From Alteromonas mediterranea DE (lineage in GTDB: Bacteria; Pseudomonadota; Gammaproteobacteria; Enterobacterales; Alteromonadaceae), in assembly GCF_000020585.3 (NCBI RefSeq), contig NC_011138.3, positions 1,004,815 through 1,068,814 on the forward strand: 64,000 nt of DNA. The letters are read 5' to 3'. Position 1 is the stretch's first letter. Each line of letters begins with the position of its first letter. Shown here one piece after another: positions 1 through 10,834 of the stretch. The notes under the pieces are model-generated. The model was not told where the DNA came from, ran no database searches, and saw only the letters and a program-made list of their open reading frames with translations. Both the position numbers and the translations under genes were made by a program.

Positions 1-736
1 TTGTAGTTTCCTGCTTCAATATGTTCACCAGAAGAGCTTGCTTGTGGTTCATGTCATCAGCAAGGTGATACCACTGGTGAATTTTATTCTTCTCTTTGCG
101 TGACGGGTTTGCTTCAACAATTTCAGGGTTATTAAGAATGTCGTGAGCGAAGGTCTTAACACCTTTACCTTCAAGGGTGGCCGAGAACAGCAGGTTCTGC
201 TTGCGCCAGCGCGCTTCCGCCGCAATTTGGTTCACCACAGTCGAGAAGCCCATATCCAGCATACGGTCGGCTTCATCAAGAATTAAACATTCAATATCGC
301 GACAGTCTGCCGCTTCTTTTTCAATGTGTTCAAGAAGACGGCCTGGTGTGGCGACAAGAATATCTAAGTTCTTGCTAAGCGTCTCTTTATCTGTGCCGTA
401 GTTAATACCGCCAGTAATTACTCCACACACAAGCTGGGTGTGCTTGGTAATGGCAACCGCTTGCTCGTAAACCTGCAAAGCCAGTTCGCGGGTTGGCGTT
501 AAGATCAAAATACGTGTCGCACCCGGCTGTTTGCGCGGGTAGTCGAGTAAAAACTGACAGGCTGGCAATAAGAATGCAGCGGTTTTACCTGTACCAGTTG
601 GCGCAGACGCTAAAATATCTCGGCCGTCTAGCGCGTGTGGGATCACCAATTCTTGAATGTTAGTTGGAGCTTCAAACCCCATATCTGCTGCTGCGTGACA
701 CAGCGCATCGTCTAATTCGAGTTCTTCGAAAGTCAT
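1..736 (-). CDS. srmB: ATP-dependent RNA helicase SrmB (5' part, runs off left edge)
   Basis: N-terminal part of a DEAD-box RNA helicase, about 245 codons visible. In order I see the Q-motif region (GFEAPTNIQ), Walker A APTGTGKT, motif Ia PTRELA, TPGR, motif II DEAD inside LILDEADRMLDMGF, and motif III SAT. The phrases LDGRD, SAPTGTGKTAAFLLP and RWRKQNLLFSATLEG follow E. coli SrmB more closely than RhlE, DeaD or RhlB as I remember them. SrmB assists early assembly of the 50S ribosomal subunit. The ATG at 736 aligns with the family N terminus. The second RecA-like domain and the basic tail lie outside the window, so the SrmB call rests on the N-terminal half. Confidence 0.9.
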   Translation of the reverse strand, partial: MTFEELELDDALCHAAADMGFEAPTNIQELVIPHALDGRDILASAPTGTGKTAAFLLPACQFLLDYPRKQPGATRILILTPTRELALQVYEQAVAITKHTQLVCGVITGGINYGTDKETLSKNLDILVATPGRLLEHIEKEAADCRDIECLILDEADRMLDMGFSTVVNQIAAEARWRKQNLLFSATLEGKGVKTFAHDILNNPEIVEANPSRKEKNKIHQWYHLADDMNHKQALLVNILKQETT

Positions 737-886
737 AGTATAAAAAATGCTCTAAATGAATGGGGCATATTGTAGCATTGCTATACCAAAACATAGAGAA
801 AAACTGCTGTTAAATTCGCACGTAGGAGGTAAAAACACATTCAAATACCAAGTAGTTCACCATATTTGGTACCGGTGGTTTTTAAA

Positions 887-2080
887 CTATTCGCCTATCG
901 AAGCAATGGCGTCTAATTTCGCTTGGTTCAGGGCTTCTTTTATCGCTGGGCCTTTAACGCCCGTGGCAATGATGTCTTGCACATTTACTTGGTTGGCCGC
1001 GCTCAAAGCGTTTTCTATGTGCTCCTGTTGGCGCTGCCAATCTAAGTCCTTGTAATGAGCATAAGGCGCAAAAGCCTTTAGCAACAGGGTAAAGCGCTCG
1101 CTTCTTCGCCATGCATCACAGCCATTGAATAAGGCGAGTAAGTCGGCGGGCGAGTTCTGCGTGTTTAATAGAAAATCTTTAAACTTGCAGGCAAGAATGA
1201 CAATCTCACTTAGTTGATTCTGCACTTTCAGTCGATTGCATAACCGCTTCGCTTCCTCTTCATTAAGGTGAGCGAGCAGGGCAGTGAACCTTATTATGAG
1301 GGTAGTTGTGCCTGAAGAGCTGCTTTCAGGTATTTTGGTTTCAAGCGGTTTATTTTCAAGTTGCCCGCTTTTATCGAAGTTTTCTTTTGCGGCATTTTCT
1401 AGCGCTACCGCTGTTTTTAATGTGGCTATCGCCGCATCTAAATTACTTTCTAGTTCAGCAAACCAGTCATTAAGGCCATGAGCTTGGTTTAATACAGTGA
1501 AAAACACATGCGGCGTTTTCTCTAAAAGACTACGTTTTGTTTCTTGCCATACGCGCTCTGCGCTTAACGTACTTAACTCGCCGCTTTCGGCCATAGACTG
1601 CATTAGCGCCATGGTCTCATTGGCAATGGTAAACCCTAAATAAGCGTAACGAGTGGCAAAACGGGCCACGCGAAATACCCGAAGTGGGTCTTCACTGAAG
1701 GCTTCTGATACGTGGCGAAGTAGGTGGTTTTCTAAATCTTTTTTACCACCATAGGGGTCGATGAGGTTCCCCAGATTGTCTTGGGCTATCGCGTTAACGG
1801 TCAGATCTCGGCGCAGTAAGTCTTCTTCTAACGTTACCGAGCTTGACGCATCGCACACAAACCCAGTGTAGCCTTTACCTGACTTACGCTCTGTGCGAGC
1901 AAGGGCGTATTCTTCCTGAGTTTTGGGGTGCAAAAAAACAGGGAAGTCTTTGCCCACTTGGGTAAAACCTTGGCTGAGCATTTCTTGTGGGGTAGCGCCT
2001 ACTACCACATAGTCGCGTTCAATCACTTTTCTATTTAACAGTGCGTCACGTACTGCGCCACCAACGAGATATACTTGCAT
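887..2080 (-). CDS. cca: CCA tRNA nucleotidyltransferase, lacking the HD domain
   Basis: Adds or repairs the 3'-terminal CCA of tRNAs. The protein is 397 aa (E. coli Cca is about 412 aa). The first 200 residues track E. coli Cca closely: GGAVRD at 7-12, FPVFLHP, EEYALARTERKSG, LLRRDLTVNAIAQD, and the RVARFA helix. The C-terminal half diverges. The HD phosphohydrolase region of E. coli Cca (LCHDLGKG) is replaced by a Ser/Glu/Lys-rich segment and LLAHLNEEE, so no HD signature remains. The catalytic DxD pair of E. coli (Asp21, Asp23) reads Glu21-Arg-Asp23 here. It lies just upstream of srmB on the same strand. I expect CCA-adding activity but not the 2',3'-cyclic phosphodiesterase/phosphatase activities. 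Confidence 0.93.
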   Translation of the reverse strand: MQVYLVGGAVRDALLNRKVIERDYVVVGATPQEMLSQGFTQVGKDFPVFLHPKTQEEYALARTERKSGKGYTGFVCDASSSVTLEEDLLRRDLTVNAIAQDNLGNLIDPYGGKKDLENHLLRHVSEAFSEDPLRVFRVARFATRYAYLGFTIANETMALMQSMAESGELSTLSAERVWQETKRSLLEKTPHVFFTVLNQAHGLNDWFAELESNLDAAIATLKTAVALENAAKENFDKSGQLENKPLETKIPESSSSGTTTLIIRFTALLAHLNEEEAKRLCNRLKVQNQLSEIVILACKFKDFLLNTQNSPADLLALFNGCDAWRRSERFTLLLKAFAPYAHYKDLDWQRQQEHIENALSAANQVNVQDIIATGVKGPAIKEALNQAKLDAIASIGE

Positions 2081-2299
2081 GCTCTTCCAACGATTTTTTT
2101 AGTCAGTAATACTTTTTAGATTGGGGATGCATCAACTTTTGGCGTGTAACGAAAATAAACATTCCCCACGTAATAGTGGCGCAGTATAGCAATGTTACAA
2201 ATAAAATTCGTAGCCACGTTGTTATGCGCTTTCACTTACAGGTTGCGTCTGGTAGTTTAATCCACGTCAAAAACAAAACAAATAGGCGCTTCAGCAACC

Positions 2300-3211
2300 A
2301 TGTATTTGAATTATTTCGGGTTAAATGACAATCCTTTTTCGATTGCGCCCAACCCCGATTATTTGTATATGAGCCCACGACACAAAGAGGCGTTGGCTCA
2401 TTTAACATTTGGACTCAGGGAAAGTGGTGGTTTTGTAATGCTCACAGGAGAGGTGGGGACAGGAAAAACCACGGTTTCAAGAAAGCTGTTGCAGCAGCTG
2501 CCGGATAATACCCAAGTCGCCATGATCCTAAACCCAACGCTATCTGCATTAGAGCTATTAGCCACAGTATGCGACGAATTGGGTTTGGCATATAACTCCG
2601 ACAAAGCCAGCTTAAAATACTTCACCGATTTAATTTTGTCGAAATTAGCGGAAAACCATCAGGCGGGTATCAATACAGTGTTAATGGTTGATGAAGCTCA
2701 ACACTTATTGCCTGAAGTATTAGAGCAGCTGCGCTTATTAACCAATTTAGAAACCAACCGTGAAAAACTGTTAAAAGTGGTGCTAATTGGCCAGCCCGAG
2801 CTACAGCAATTGTTAAAGCGTAACGAGTTGCGCCAGTTGGCCCAACGTATCACTGCCCGTTATCACTTACTTCCTTTAACCGCGCCAGAGGTAAGCGCGT
2901 ATATTGCGCATCGCTTAAGTGTTGCAGAAGGGGACATCAGCATATTCAGTAAGTCTACGCTGCGCGCAGTGCATCAAATTACTGGCGGGATCCCAAGGGT
3001 AATCAATTTGCTTTGCGACCGCGCCTTAACGCTATCGTTTACCAAGCAGCATGCTGTGGTTCAAAAGCCCATTTTCTTGGCAGCAGCAGAGCAAATATTG
3101 GGCGAAGACGTAGTGAGCCAGCGTGTGCAAAGTCAGCGAAAGTGGTACTTGGTATCCGCCTTTTTCGTCGCCGTTGTATGTGGTTACGGGGTGGGGAGTT
3201 TGTATGTCTAA
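2300..3211 (+). CDS. exeA: ExeA/GspA-family AAA ATPase with C-terminal membrane anchor
   Basis: AAA-type ATPase of the ExeA/GspA (also MshM) family, 303 aa. It opens with the family start YLNYFGLNDNPF...PNPDYLYMS, then Walker A GEVGTGKT at about 50-57, Walker B TVLMVDEAQ at about 126-134, and the QLAQRITARYHLLPL sensor region. One hydrophobic segment covers the last 23 residues, so the ATPase sits on the cytoplasmic face of the inner membrane. Aeromonas ExeA is about 550 aa and carries a periplasmic peptidoglycan-binding domain; that domain is absent. The next gene overlaps its end and has a GspB domain, which supports a GspA/GspB pair for type II secretion assembly. MshM of an MSHA pilus locus is the alternative, but no msh genes are near. 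Confidence 0.8.
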   Translation: MYLNYFGLNDNPFSIAPNPDYLYMSPRHKEALAHLTFGLRESGGFVMLTGEVGTGKTTVSRKLLQQLPDNTQVAMILNPTLSALELLATVCDELGLAYNSDKASLKYFTDLILSKLAENHQAGINTVLMVDEAQHLLPEVLEQLRLLTNLETNREKLLKVVLIGQPELQQLLKRNELRQLAQRITARYHLLPLTAPEVSAYIAHRLSVAEGDISIFSKSTLRAVHQITGGIPRVINLLCDRALTLSFTKQHAVVQKPIFLAAAEQILGEDVVSQRVQSQRKWYLVSAFFVAVVCGYGVGSLYV

Positions 3212-4451
3212 TATCGTAGCCATTGAAAACGTAAAGCCCGGTATGGTGATAGTACAAATACTTAAGCAAAACGGGCCGGTAAAAATTCGAAAATCAGGCT
3301 TGGTGACCAGTGATGCTATGGTTCAAGGGTTGTCAGAAATGGGCGTGCAAGAGGTTGAAATAGACCCAGACCAAACGGTGGAGATTGCGCCTGCGGTGCA
3401 TCATAGAACCCAAACTCAAGCCTTATTGCGAGGCGAGCATGATACGACAGCCAAATTTGATAAGTCGCTTAATGAGCAGTTTAATCGCAGTTTATTCTTA
3501 CCCACGGTAGAAGGGTTACCATCCGCATGGAAGCTCTATACTAAGCAGGCTACATTATTTGCAGTGGTCATTATTGTCGGTTTGGGTATAGGCTTTTGTG
3601 CTGCAACAATCGAACGCTGGTGGCCCATAGTAACTTCACACACCGCCAAGCTTGAAAGCTCGCCTGCTGCTGAAACGAAAAACAGTACAACGGATAATGA
3701 AAATAACGAGGGAACACCGAGCCTACATGCAGCGCAAAATAAAGAAGAGTTAAAACAGGCTTCGGTAAAGGGGGCCTCAGAAAGCGACACGACTTCTCAA
3801 ACTACACAGGGTAACGTGGGGCAGAATAATTCACAGGGGGATTCTGCTGGCTCTCAACCTATTAGTCCGTCGGGAACAAGCGGCTCTGTTGGTCAAACCG
3901 GTGGTGCTAGCAGTCAAGCGGATGGCCTTAACGCAGAAGTACAACAACCTCTAGCTAACCCAGTAGCCCAAAGCGAGAGCGAGAGAGGCAGCGTTGATGT
4001 AAATGGAAAGGAGGCGGCGCAATCACAGCCCACCTTAGGTGGTGACACAGCACAAGAATACGAAGGAAAGGTCCTCAACGAGGATACATCGAATTCTGAT
4101 GTATCGGTATCACCCGAACTCATGGCTCGCTTTAACGCAGCGGTTGAAGCCCTTGATACTAAAGCCCAAGATAATGAGCGACCTGATGAGAATGTGCTAA
4201 CGGTGAAAGATGATATTCCCAGAGTCGATCAGCTTCCCGTTCGCTTACTTACGCGGCTTCCTACAATGAACTTTAGTGCCCATATGTACGCGTCTCGCAC
4301 GGCTGATCGGTGGGTCAGGGTAAACGGGCGGCAACTAGGTGAAGGCGATTGGATTGCCGATAAGGTGCAAATTATTAATATAGAAGCGCAGCGGGTAGTG
4401 CTTTCATTTGAAGATGAATTGTTTACCATGGCGGCGTTGACTGACTGGTAA
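3204..4451 (+). CDS. gspB: GspB-like protein with N-terminal DUF3391-like domain
   Basis: A 415-aa membrane protein. The ATG at 3204 overlaps the exeA stop by 8 nt and has a G-rich Shine-Dalgarno (GGGGTGGGGAG) in front. An in-frame opening at 3123 lies deep in exeA and is not used. Domains: residues 1-65 form a DUF3391-like domain (KPGM, VKIRKSGLV), the type normally found before HD-GYP domains; one transmembrane helix at about 117-135; a Ser/Gln/Asn/Glu-rich linker of about 200 residues; and a C-terminal GspB/T2SSB-type domain (RWVRVNGRQLGEGDWI, VVLSFEDELFTM). By analogy with ExeB it would bridge the inner membrane and help place the type II secretin. The N-terminal domain is not standard for GspB and resembles that of the neighbouring HD-GYP gene. 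Confidence 0.75.
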   Translation: MSNIVAIENVKPGMVIVQILKQNGPVKIRKSGLVTSDAMVQGLSEMGVQEVEIDPDQTVEIAPAVHHRTQTQALLRGEHDTTAKFDKSLNEQFNRSLFLPTVEGLPSAWKLYTKQATLFAVVIIVGLGIGFCAATIERWWPIVTSHTAKLESSPAAETKNSTTDNENNEGTPSLHAAQNKEELKQASVKGASESDTTSQTTQGNVGQNNSQGDSAGSQPISPSGTSGSVGQTGGASSQADGLNAEVQQPLANPVAQSESERGSVDVNGKEAAQSQPTLGGDTAQEYEGKVLNEDTSNSDVSVSPELMARFNAAVEALDTKAQDNERPDENVLTVKDDIPRVDQLPVRLLTRLPTMNFSAHMYASRTADRWVRVNGRQLGEGDWIADKVQIINIEAQRVVLSFEDELFTMAALTDW

Positions 4452-4613
4452 AGACCTGCCACTTAAATGTGACGTATCTTTTATGCGCATTTACTTACGC
4501 GAGAAATTAAAAAGGTCCAGCGCGGGGTGAGCTTTAAAAGTAGCACGCATTTCAAAATGACGAATTAGGACTGACGGCGATATTAAATCGGACTCAGGCC
4601 TATTAGTGTTAGC

Positions 4614-5801
4614 TTAAAGTGGCATTTGGTTAACGAAAACGTCTTTAAAAAACTTAGGCAGGTTTAAACTGAACTCTTCTGGTTTAACGCCTGAGACAAT
4701 TTCATCATCGTACAGACTAAGATCAACACGTTTCACTTCGTTGAAGTGTTGAGATGTAACGCTGTAAAAGGTCATAACATGCGGGCTTACCGGGTCTTTG
4801 GGGTTTAGTTTACTTACTATGCCTAGCTTGCCGCTTTTAAGCCTAACCAGTGAACCTACAGGGTGTACGCCAATACACTGTATGAATTGCTTCACCAATT
4901 CCTGATCTAAATTTTCAGTAGCAGTTAAACGCTTCAAAGCCTGGGTTGGCGTAATACTGTTTTTGTGCGGACGGTTCGATGTCATAGCGTCATACGCATC
5001 AACAATGGCGGCAATGCGAGCAAACTCAGATATTTCGTCGCCCACTAATCCTTTGGGATAGCCGCTGCCGTCAACCCGTTCATGGTGCTGTTCAATAATA
5101 CGAAGTGACAGGTCGGAAATGTCACCGCACTGAGCGACCAAATCAGCACCTATTTCCACGTGTGTTTTCATTACATCCCAGTCGTTTTGAGAAAACTGCT
5201 CCGTATTATTACGAATTTCTTCTGGTTGCGAAGACATGCCAATATCCATCAGCAGAGCGCCTAAACTAACTTGTTCAATGGTGTCTCTGTCGAAGCCAAG
5301 AAACTCACAAAAGATACCGCTGAGCACGCTGCAGTTTATACTGTGCTCAAGCAAGTAATGGTCTGTATCTTTGATCATAGTCAGACAGCTAAGCGCATCT
5401 TTATTATCAAAAACGCTTTCTATTAAACTTTGCGATAGGGATTCCACTGGGGACAAATCTTTTGACCCACCATTTTTCAATGACTTTAAAAAGCGGCTTT
5501 GGATAGAGAGAGCGCTGTCGTATAAGTCGTTAGCTTCATTAATAGAGTCACGGCCTACAGGCTTCACGGTAGGTTTTTCGGGAGCTGTTTCAGGTTTGAC
5601 GGGCGCTTTTTCTGCCTTAGGAAGTTTAGATTTGGCAAGGTCAACTTCAACAACCAGAATGCCTTTTGAATTAAGGCTATCAATAATGGCTTGGGTTTTC
5701 ACAATGCCTTTAGAGCGCATTTTCAATGAGCCCGTTTGTTCAAGTACTTGATTGACGTACATCCCCGGCTGCAAATCATCAATGGGTACCTGTTTTAGCA
5801 T
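4614..5801 (-). CDS. DUF3391/HD-GYP domain protein, degenerate HD motif
   Basis: A 395-aa cytoplasmic protein with an N-terminal DUF3391-like domain (residues 1-55, QPGM and LKMRSKGIV), a Lys/Pro linker and an HD-GYP domain in the second half. HD-GYP proteins hydrolyse cyclic-di-GMP. I can see EHSINC, THVEIG, HHE, GSGYPKGL and VDAYDAM, so the GYP half is intact. The expected HDIGK reads MDIGM: the metal-binding His of the HD pair and the following Lys are both Met. The protein may be inactive, altered, or a c-di-GMP sensor. It is convergent with gspB, with 162 nt between the stops. Family assignment is secure; activity is uncertain. Confidence 0.88.
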   Translation of the reverse strand: MLKQVPIDDLQPGMYVNQVLEQTGSLKMRSKGIVKTQAIIDSLNSKGILVVEVDLAKSKLPKAEKAPVKPETAPEKPTVKPVGRDSINEANDLYDSALSIQSRFLKSLKNGGSKDLSPVESLSQSLIESVFDNKDALSCLTMIKDTDHYLLEHSINCSVLSGIFCEFLGFDRDTIEQVSLGALLMDIGMSSQPEEIRNNTEQFSQNDWDVMKTHVEIGADLVAQCGDISDLSLRIIEQHHERVDGSGYPKGLVGDEISEFARIAAIVDAYDAMTSNRPHKNSITPTQALKRLTATENLDQELVKQFIQCIGVHPVGSLVRLKSGKLGIVSKLNPKDPVSPHVMTFYSVTSQHFNEVKRVDLSLYDDEIVSGVKPEEFSLNLPKFFKDVFVNQMPL

Positions 5802-6021
5802 TATCTCTCCTGTGGAACGTGTTGCCGCATATTCAACTACAATAAAGGCGAATAGTACGATATTCCAATAGAAAAAGTGAGCGGTTTATTAACCTTTAGT
5901 ATAAAGCTACATTTTTTTAATCTAATCGTTGCTTCGTGTATCTGGACAATAGGACAGTGATTTGTTCTCTGTATAGAAGACGTTGGTTCGTGTATTGCGT
6001 CTATTTTGCAGTAGAGGAAAG

Positions 6022-6055
6022 CAGGTGAATGCTACTTGGTAATAGCATTCACCTG
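6022..6055. repeat. 13-bp inverted repeat downstream of leuD
   Basis: A perfect 13-bp inverted repeat (CAGGTGAATGCTA, complement at 6043-6055) with an 8-nt loop, just after the last gene of the minus-strand leu operon. It could end or stabilise the leuABCD transcript. No T tract follows on either strand, so it is not a typical intrinsic terminator. The rest of the 5802-6078 gap is AT-rich with nothing else recognised. Confidence 0.6.
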
Positions 6056-6078
6056 GGTATGGGGTAAGCAGTTAATGC

Positions 6079-6684
6079 CTACAACCAAGAAGGCTGCTTA
6101 TTTTCAAACGCTTCTATTTTGCTTGTAAGCTCTAGTGTTTGCCCAATGGCATCTAACCCTTTTATTAGGTTATTTTTGTGATGCTCTGCAATATCAAAGC
6201 TAAAGCTCGTATCGTTAAAACTTACGGTTTGCGCTGGAAGATCCACAGTAATCTCGGTTGTTGGATCTGCTTTCACTGCAGCAAATAATGCGTCCATTTG
6301 TTCGCTAGACAATGCAACAGGTACTAGCTGGTTGTTAATACAGTTACCGTAGAATATATCCGCAAAGCTGGTGGCGATAACGGTTTTAAAGCCAAAGTCA
6401 GCCAGTGCCCACGGGGCGTGTTCACGACTTGAACCACAGCCAAAGTTTTCGCGAGCTAGCAACAAGCTTGCGCCTTTATGCTCTGCCTTGTTAAGTGAAA
6501 ATTCAGGGTTTGGCTCTTTTTCTTCAAGGTCTAAATAGCGCCAGTCGTGAAACAAGTGCTTGCCATAGCCTGCGCGGGTTACGCCGGTAAGAAACTGCTT
6601 TGGAATGATTTGGTCGGTATCGACATTGGCCTGATCAAGTGGCGCAGCAATGCCAGTGTGTTGTGTAAAACCTTGTTCAGACAT
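6079..6684 (-). CDS. leuD: 3-isopropylmalate dehydratase small subunit
   Basis: Small swivelling subunit of isopropylmalate isomerase, which with LeuC converts 2-isopropylmalate to 3-isopropylmalate in leucine synthesis. The 201-aa length is standard. Diagnostic segments are [19 protein letters not shown] near the N terminus, [14 protein letters not shown] in the middle and the [13 protein letters not shown] motif. It is the last gene of leuABCD and starts 3 nt after the leuC stop, which indicates translational coupling. Nothing odd is seen. Confidence 0.98.
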   Translation of the reverse strand: MSEQGFTQHTGIAAPLDQANVDTDQIIPKQFLTGVTRAGYGKHLFHDWRYLDLEEKEPNPEFSLNKAEHKGASLLLARENFGCGSSREHAPWALADFGFKTVIATSFADIFYGNCINNQLVPVALSSEQMDALFAAVKADPTTEITVDLPAQTVSFNDTSFSFDIAEHHKNNLIKGLDAIGQTLELTSKIEAFENKQPSWL

Positions 6685-6687
6685 AAC

Positions 6688-8088
6688 TTACTCCTGATAA
6701 TCTCTAACGTCAGCAAAACGGCCAGTGATAGCCGCGGCCGCAGCCATTGCTGGGCTAACCAAATGCGTGCGCGCTCCACGCCCTTGGCGACCTTCGAAGT
6801 TGCGGTTACTGGTAGAGGCACATCTATCGCCTGCTACTAGTTTGTCGTCGTTCATACCAAGGCACATTGAGCAGCCCGGTAAGCGCCATTCAAAGCCAGC
6901 GTCAGTAAATATCTTATCTAGGCCTTCCGCTTCTGCTTGGCGTTTAACCGCGCCCGAACCCGGTACTACAATGGCAGTCACTGAGTCGGCGACTTTACCG
7001 CGTTTAGCAACTTGTGCCGCTGCGCGCATGTCTTCAATACGTCCGTTGGTACAAGAGCCAATGAATACGTGGTTTACTGGGATATCAGCAAGCTTTTCGC
7101 CTGGCTTTAAGCCCATGTACTCCAGCGCTTTTACCGCGCTTTCTTTTTCAATTGGATCGCTGAAATCTTCAGGGGCTGGTACTGGTGTGTTTACGCCAAT
7201 AACCTGGCCTGGGTTTGTACCCCAAGTAACCTGTGGAGCAATATCTGCCGCTTCAAGTTCAACCACAGTATCAAACTTGGCGCCTTCTTCAGTGTAGAGC
7301 GTTTTCCAGTAGGCTACCGCATCTTCCCAGTCTTGGCCTTTTGGTGCGTATTCGCGACCCTCAAGGTAGGCAAAGGTTTTCTCATCTGGCGCAACTAGCC
7401 CTGCCTTGGCACCCGCTTCAATACTCATGTTGCACACAGTCATGCGCTCTTCCATGCTTAAACCGCGAATCGCTTCACCCGCGTATTCAATAACATGACC
7501 GGTTGCGCCAGCGTGGCCAATTTTGCCAATAATGGCAAGAATGATGTCTTTTGCGGTAATGCCAACGGGTAGTTTACCGTTTACATTAATCAGCATGCTT
7601 TTCGCACGGCTTTGCTTAAGGGTTTGCGTAGCCAGTACATGCTCGACTTGAGACGTACCAATACCGAAAGCAAGCGCACCAAATGCGCCGTGGGTAGCGG
7701 TATGTGAATCACCGCACACTACTGTCATGCCGGGTTGAATTAAGCCAAGTTCCGGCCCCATAACATGCACAATGCCTTGCTTTTGGTGGCCAACAGGAAA
7801 AAGCTGAATATTATGCTCTTCACAGTTTTTAGCCAAGGTTTGAAGCTGCAGCGCGTTAGCCGGGCCGCACGCATCAATTGCCAATGAACGGGTTGATATA
7901 CTGTGATCCATAGTGCCAACAGTACGATCTGGACGACGTACTTTGCGGCCCTTTTCGTTTAAGCCCGCGAATGCCTGCGGCGACGTCACTTCGTGAATTA
8001 AATGACGGTCGATATAAATTAAGCTGTCTTCACCGATTTGGTCGATAATGTGCGCTTGCCACACTTTGTCATATAAGGTCTTGGCCAT
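6688..8088 (-). CDS. leuC: 3-isopropylmalate dehydratase large subunit
   Basis: Large, aconitase-type subunit of isopropylmalate isomerase, 466 aa (E. coli 466). It carries a [4Fe-4S] cluster; the ligand cysteines are visible in GSCTNGR and in GCSMCLGMN. Other landmarks are [12 protein letters not shown] near the N terminus, [20 protein letters not shown] and [11 protein letters not shown]. Third gene of the operon, 9 nt after leuB and 3 nt before leuD. Expression should follow the leucine attenuator upstream of leuA. Confidence 0.98.
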   Translation of the reverse strand: MAKTLYDKVWQAHIIDQIGEDSLIYIDRHLIHEVTSPQAFAGLNEKGRKVRRPDRTVGTMDHSISTRSLAIDACGPANALQLQTLAKNCEEHNIQLFPVGHQKQGIVHVMGPELGLIQPGMTVVCGDSHTATHGAFGALAFGIGTSQVEHVLATQTLKQSRAKSMLINVNGKLPVGITAKDIILAIIGKIGHAGATGHVIEYAGEAIRGLSMEERMTVCNMSIEAGAKAGLVAPDEKTFAYLEGREYAPKGQDWEDAVAYWKTLYTEEGAKFDTVVELEAADIAPQVTWGTNPGQVIGVNTPVPAPEDFSDPIEKESAVKALEYMGLKPGEKLADIPVNHVFIGSCTNGRIEDMRAAAQVAKRGKVADSVTAIVVPGSGAVKRQAEAEGLDKIFTDAGFEWRLPGCSMCLGMNDDKLVAGDRCASTSNRNFEGRQGRGARTHLVSPAMAAAAAITGRFADVRDYQE

Positions 8089-8097
8089 GAGGTTCTT

Positions 8098-9195
<1,098 letters not shown>

Positions 9196-10755
9196 TTATA
9201 CTCCCGCAACGCGTTCTTGTTGATTTTTTTGCTGATCGATTTGATCGGCTAAATAAGTGTTGTTTAATACAAAGATCAAGGCTTTAACGCCGGCTTCTAC
9301 AATATCTGTAGCAAGGCCAATACCATGGAAGCGGCGGCCTTTATAAGTGGCGATAACGCTTACTTGTGCAAGGGCGTCTGCACCTTCACCTTTTGAATCT
9401 AGTTTGAAGTCCACAACATCTAAATCTTCATGCCCTAGTATAGACATAATCGCTTTATAAGCCGCATCTACAGGGCCGTTGCCAGTACTAGACTGGGTAA
9501 TTTCTTCATTGCCCACTTTCATTTTAACCGTGGCGCTTGGAATGATTTCACGGCCTGAATTCGCTTGAAGATAAAGCAATTGGAAGTGAGCTTGGTCGTG
9601 TTTTTGTTTATCAAAGAATAACAAGGCTTCAAGGTCGTAATCGTAAACTTGCCCTTTTTTATCCGCTAACTTCAAGAATGCGTCATAAACCGCTTCTAAA
9701 TCATAGTCTTCAGCTTTATAACCCAGTTCGGTTAAACGGTGTTTAATTACATGGCGGCCAGATCGCGACGTTAGGTTTAGGTTGTTTTTATTAATGCCCA
9801 CACTTTCTGGGGTCATAATTTCATAAGTGTTTTGCGCTTTTAAGACGCCGTCTTGGTGAATACCAGACGAGTGACTAAATGCGTTAGCGCCGACAATGGC
9901 TTTGTTTGCCTGCACCGGCATATTACAAAGCTGACTAACTAACTTAGAAGAACGCGAAATTTCAGAAGAATTGATATTGGTTTCAAAGCCCAACATGTTC
10001 TTACGAGTTTGTAAGATCATGGCAATTTCTTCTAGCGACGCATTACCCGCACGCTCACCAATACCATTAATAGTACACTCTACCTGCCTAGCGCCTTGCT
10101 CGACGGCCGCAAGGGAGTTTGCAACGGCTAAACCCAAATCGTTGTGGCAATGCACCGAAATGGTCGCTTTATCGATATTCGGAACGCGATTGAACAGTTG
10201 CTGAATAATGCCGCCAAACTCAGTTGGCGTGGTGTAGCCTACGGTATCAGGAATATTGACGGTAGTTGCGCCGGCGTTGATTGCTGCCTCTACCATACGA
10301 CATAGGTAATCGATATGAGTACGGCCCGCATCTTCACACGAAAACTCCACGTCGTCTGTGTACTTGCGCGCATGTTTTACGGCAGCTACTGCCATATCCA
10401 CAATTTCATCTTGAGACTTGCGAAGCTTGGCGCCCACGTGAATTTCAGAGGTGGCGATAAAGGTGTGTATACGAAACTGTTCGGCAACGCTCAACGCTTG
10501 TCCACAGGCATCAATGTCGCCTGGAAGCGCCCGAGATAAACCACAAACGATAGAGTTTTTCACTTCTTTTGCAATCATTTGAACTGATTGAAAATCACCG
10601 GGTGAAGATACAGGGAAACCAGCTTCGATAATATCAACGCCTAACCGTTCGAGCGCCAGCGCAATCTGCAGTTTTTCTTTGGCACTTAGGCTTGCAGGTA
10701 AGGCCTGCTCACCGTCTCGCAATGTGGTATCAAAGATTTTCACTTGATTTGTCAT
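9196..10755 (-). CDS. leuA: 2-isopropylmalate synthase
   Basis: Condenses acetyl-CoA with 2-oxoisovalerate, the first committed step of leucine synthesis. The 519-aa protein has the DRE-TIM catalytic motif [16 protein letters not shown], the metal-binding [15 protein letters not shown] and [15 protein letters not shown]. The C-terminal third is the LeuA regulatory domain ([30 protein letters not shown]) that binds leucine for feedback inhibition. First structural gene of leuABCD; control by transcription attenuation is visible directly upstream. Confidence 0.98.
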   Translation of the reverse strand: MTNQVKIFDTTLRDGEQALPASLSAKEKLQIALALERLGVDIIEAGFPVSSPGDFQSVQMIAKEVKNSIVCGLSRALPGDIDACGQALSVAEQFRIHTFIATSEIHVGAKLRKSQDEIVDMAVAAVKHARKYTDDVEFSCEDAGRTHIDYLCRMVEAAINAGATTVNIPDTVGYTTPTEFGGIIQQLFNRVPNIDKATISVHCHNDLGLAVANSLAAVEQGARQVECTINGIGERAGNASLEEIAMILQTRKNMLGFETNINSSEISRSSKLVSQLCNMPVQANKAIVGANAFSHSSGIHQDGVLKAQNTYEIMTPESVGINKNNLNLTSRSGRHVIKHRLTELGYKAEDYDLEAVYDAFLKLADKKGQVYDYDLEALLFFDKQKHDQAHFQLLYLQANSGREIIPSATVKMKVGNEEITQSSTGNGPVDAAYKAIMSILGHEDLDVVDFKLDSKGEGADALAQVSVIATYKGRRFHGIGLATDIVEAGVKALIFVLNNTYLADQIDQQKNQQERVAGV

Positions 10756-10778
10756 GACGCTCTCTCAGTTAAATAGTT

Positions 10779-10809
10779 AAAAAAAAACCCGTGCTTGGCA
10801 CGGGTTTTT
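10779..10809 (-). terminator. leu attenuator terminator
   Basis: On the minus strand CCCGTGC-CAA-GCACGGG forms a 7-bp GC-rich stem with a 3-nt loop, flanked by A and T runs and followed by nine T residues, an intrinsic terminator just before leuA. Its 5' arm (10798-10804 in plus coordinates) can instead pair with an identical GCACGGG at 10838-10844 at the end of the leader peptide gene. The alternative pairing would act as antiterminator. Confidence 0.92.
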
Positions 10810-10834
10810 GTGAATTTGAATCGCTGGTCGCAAT

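Noticed and set aside
2300..4451. MSHA pilus locus (mshM and partner)
   Set aside because: No other msh genes, and the second protein has a GspB-type C terminus.
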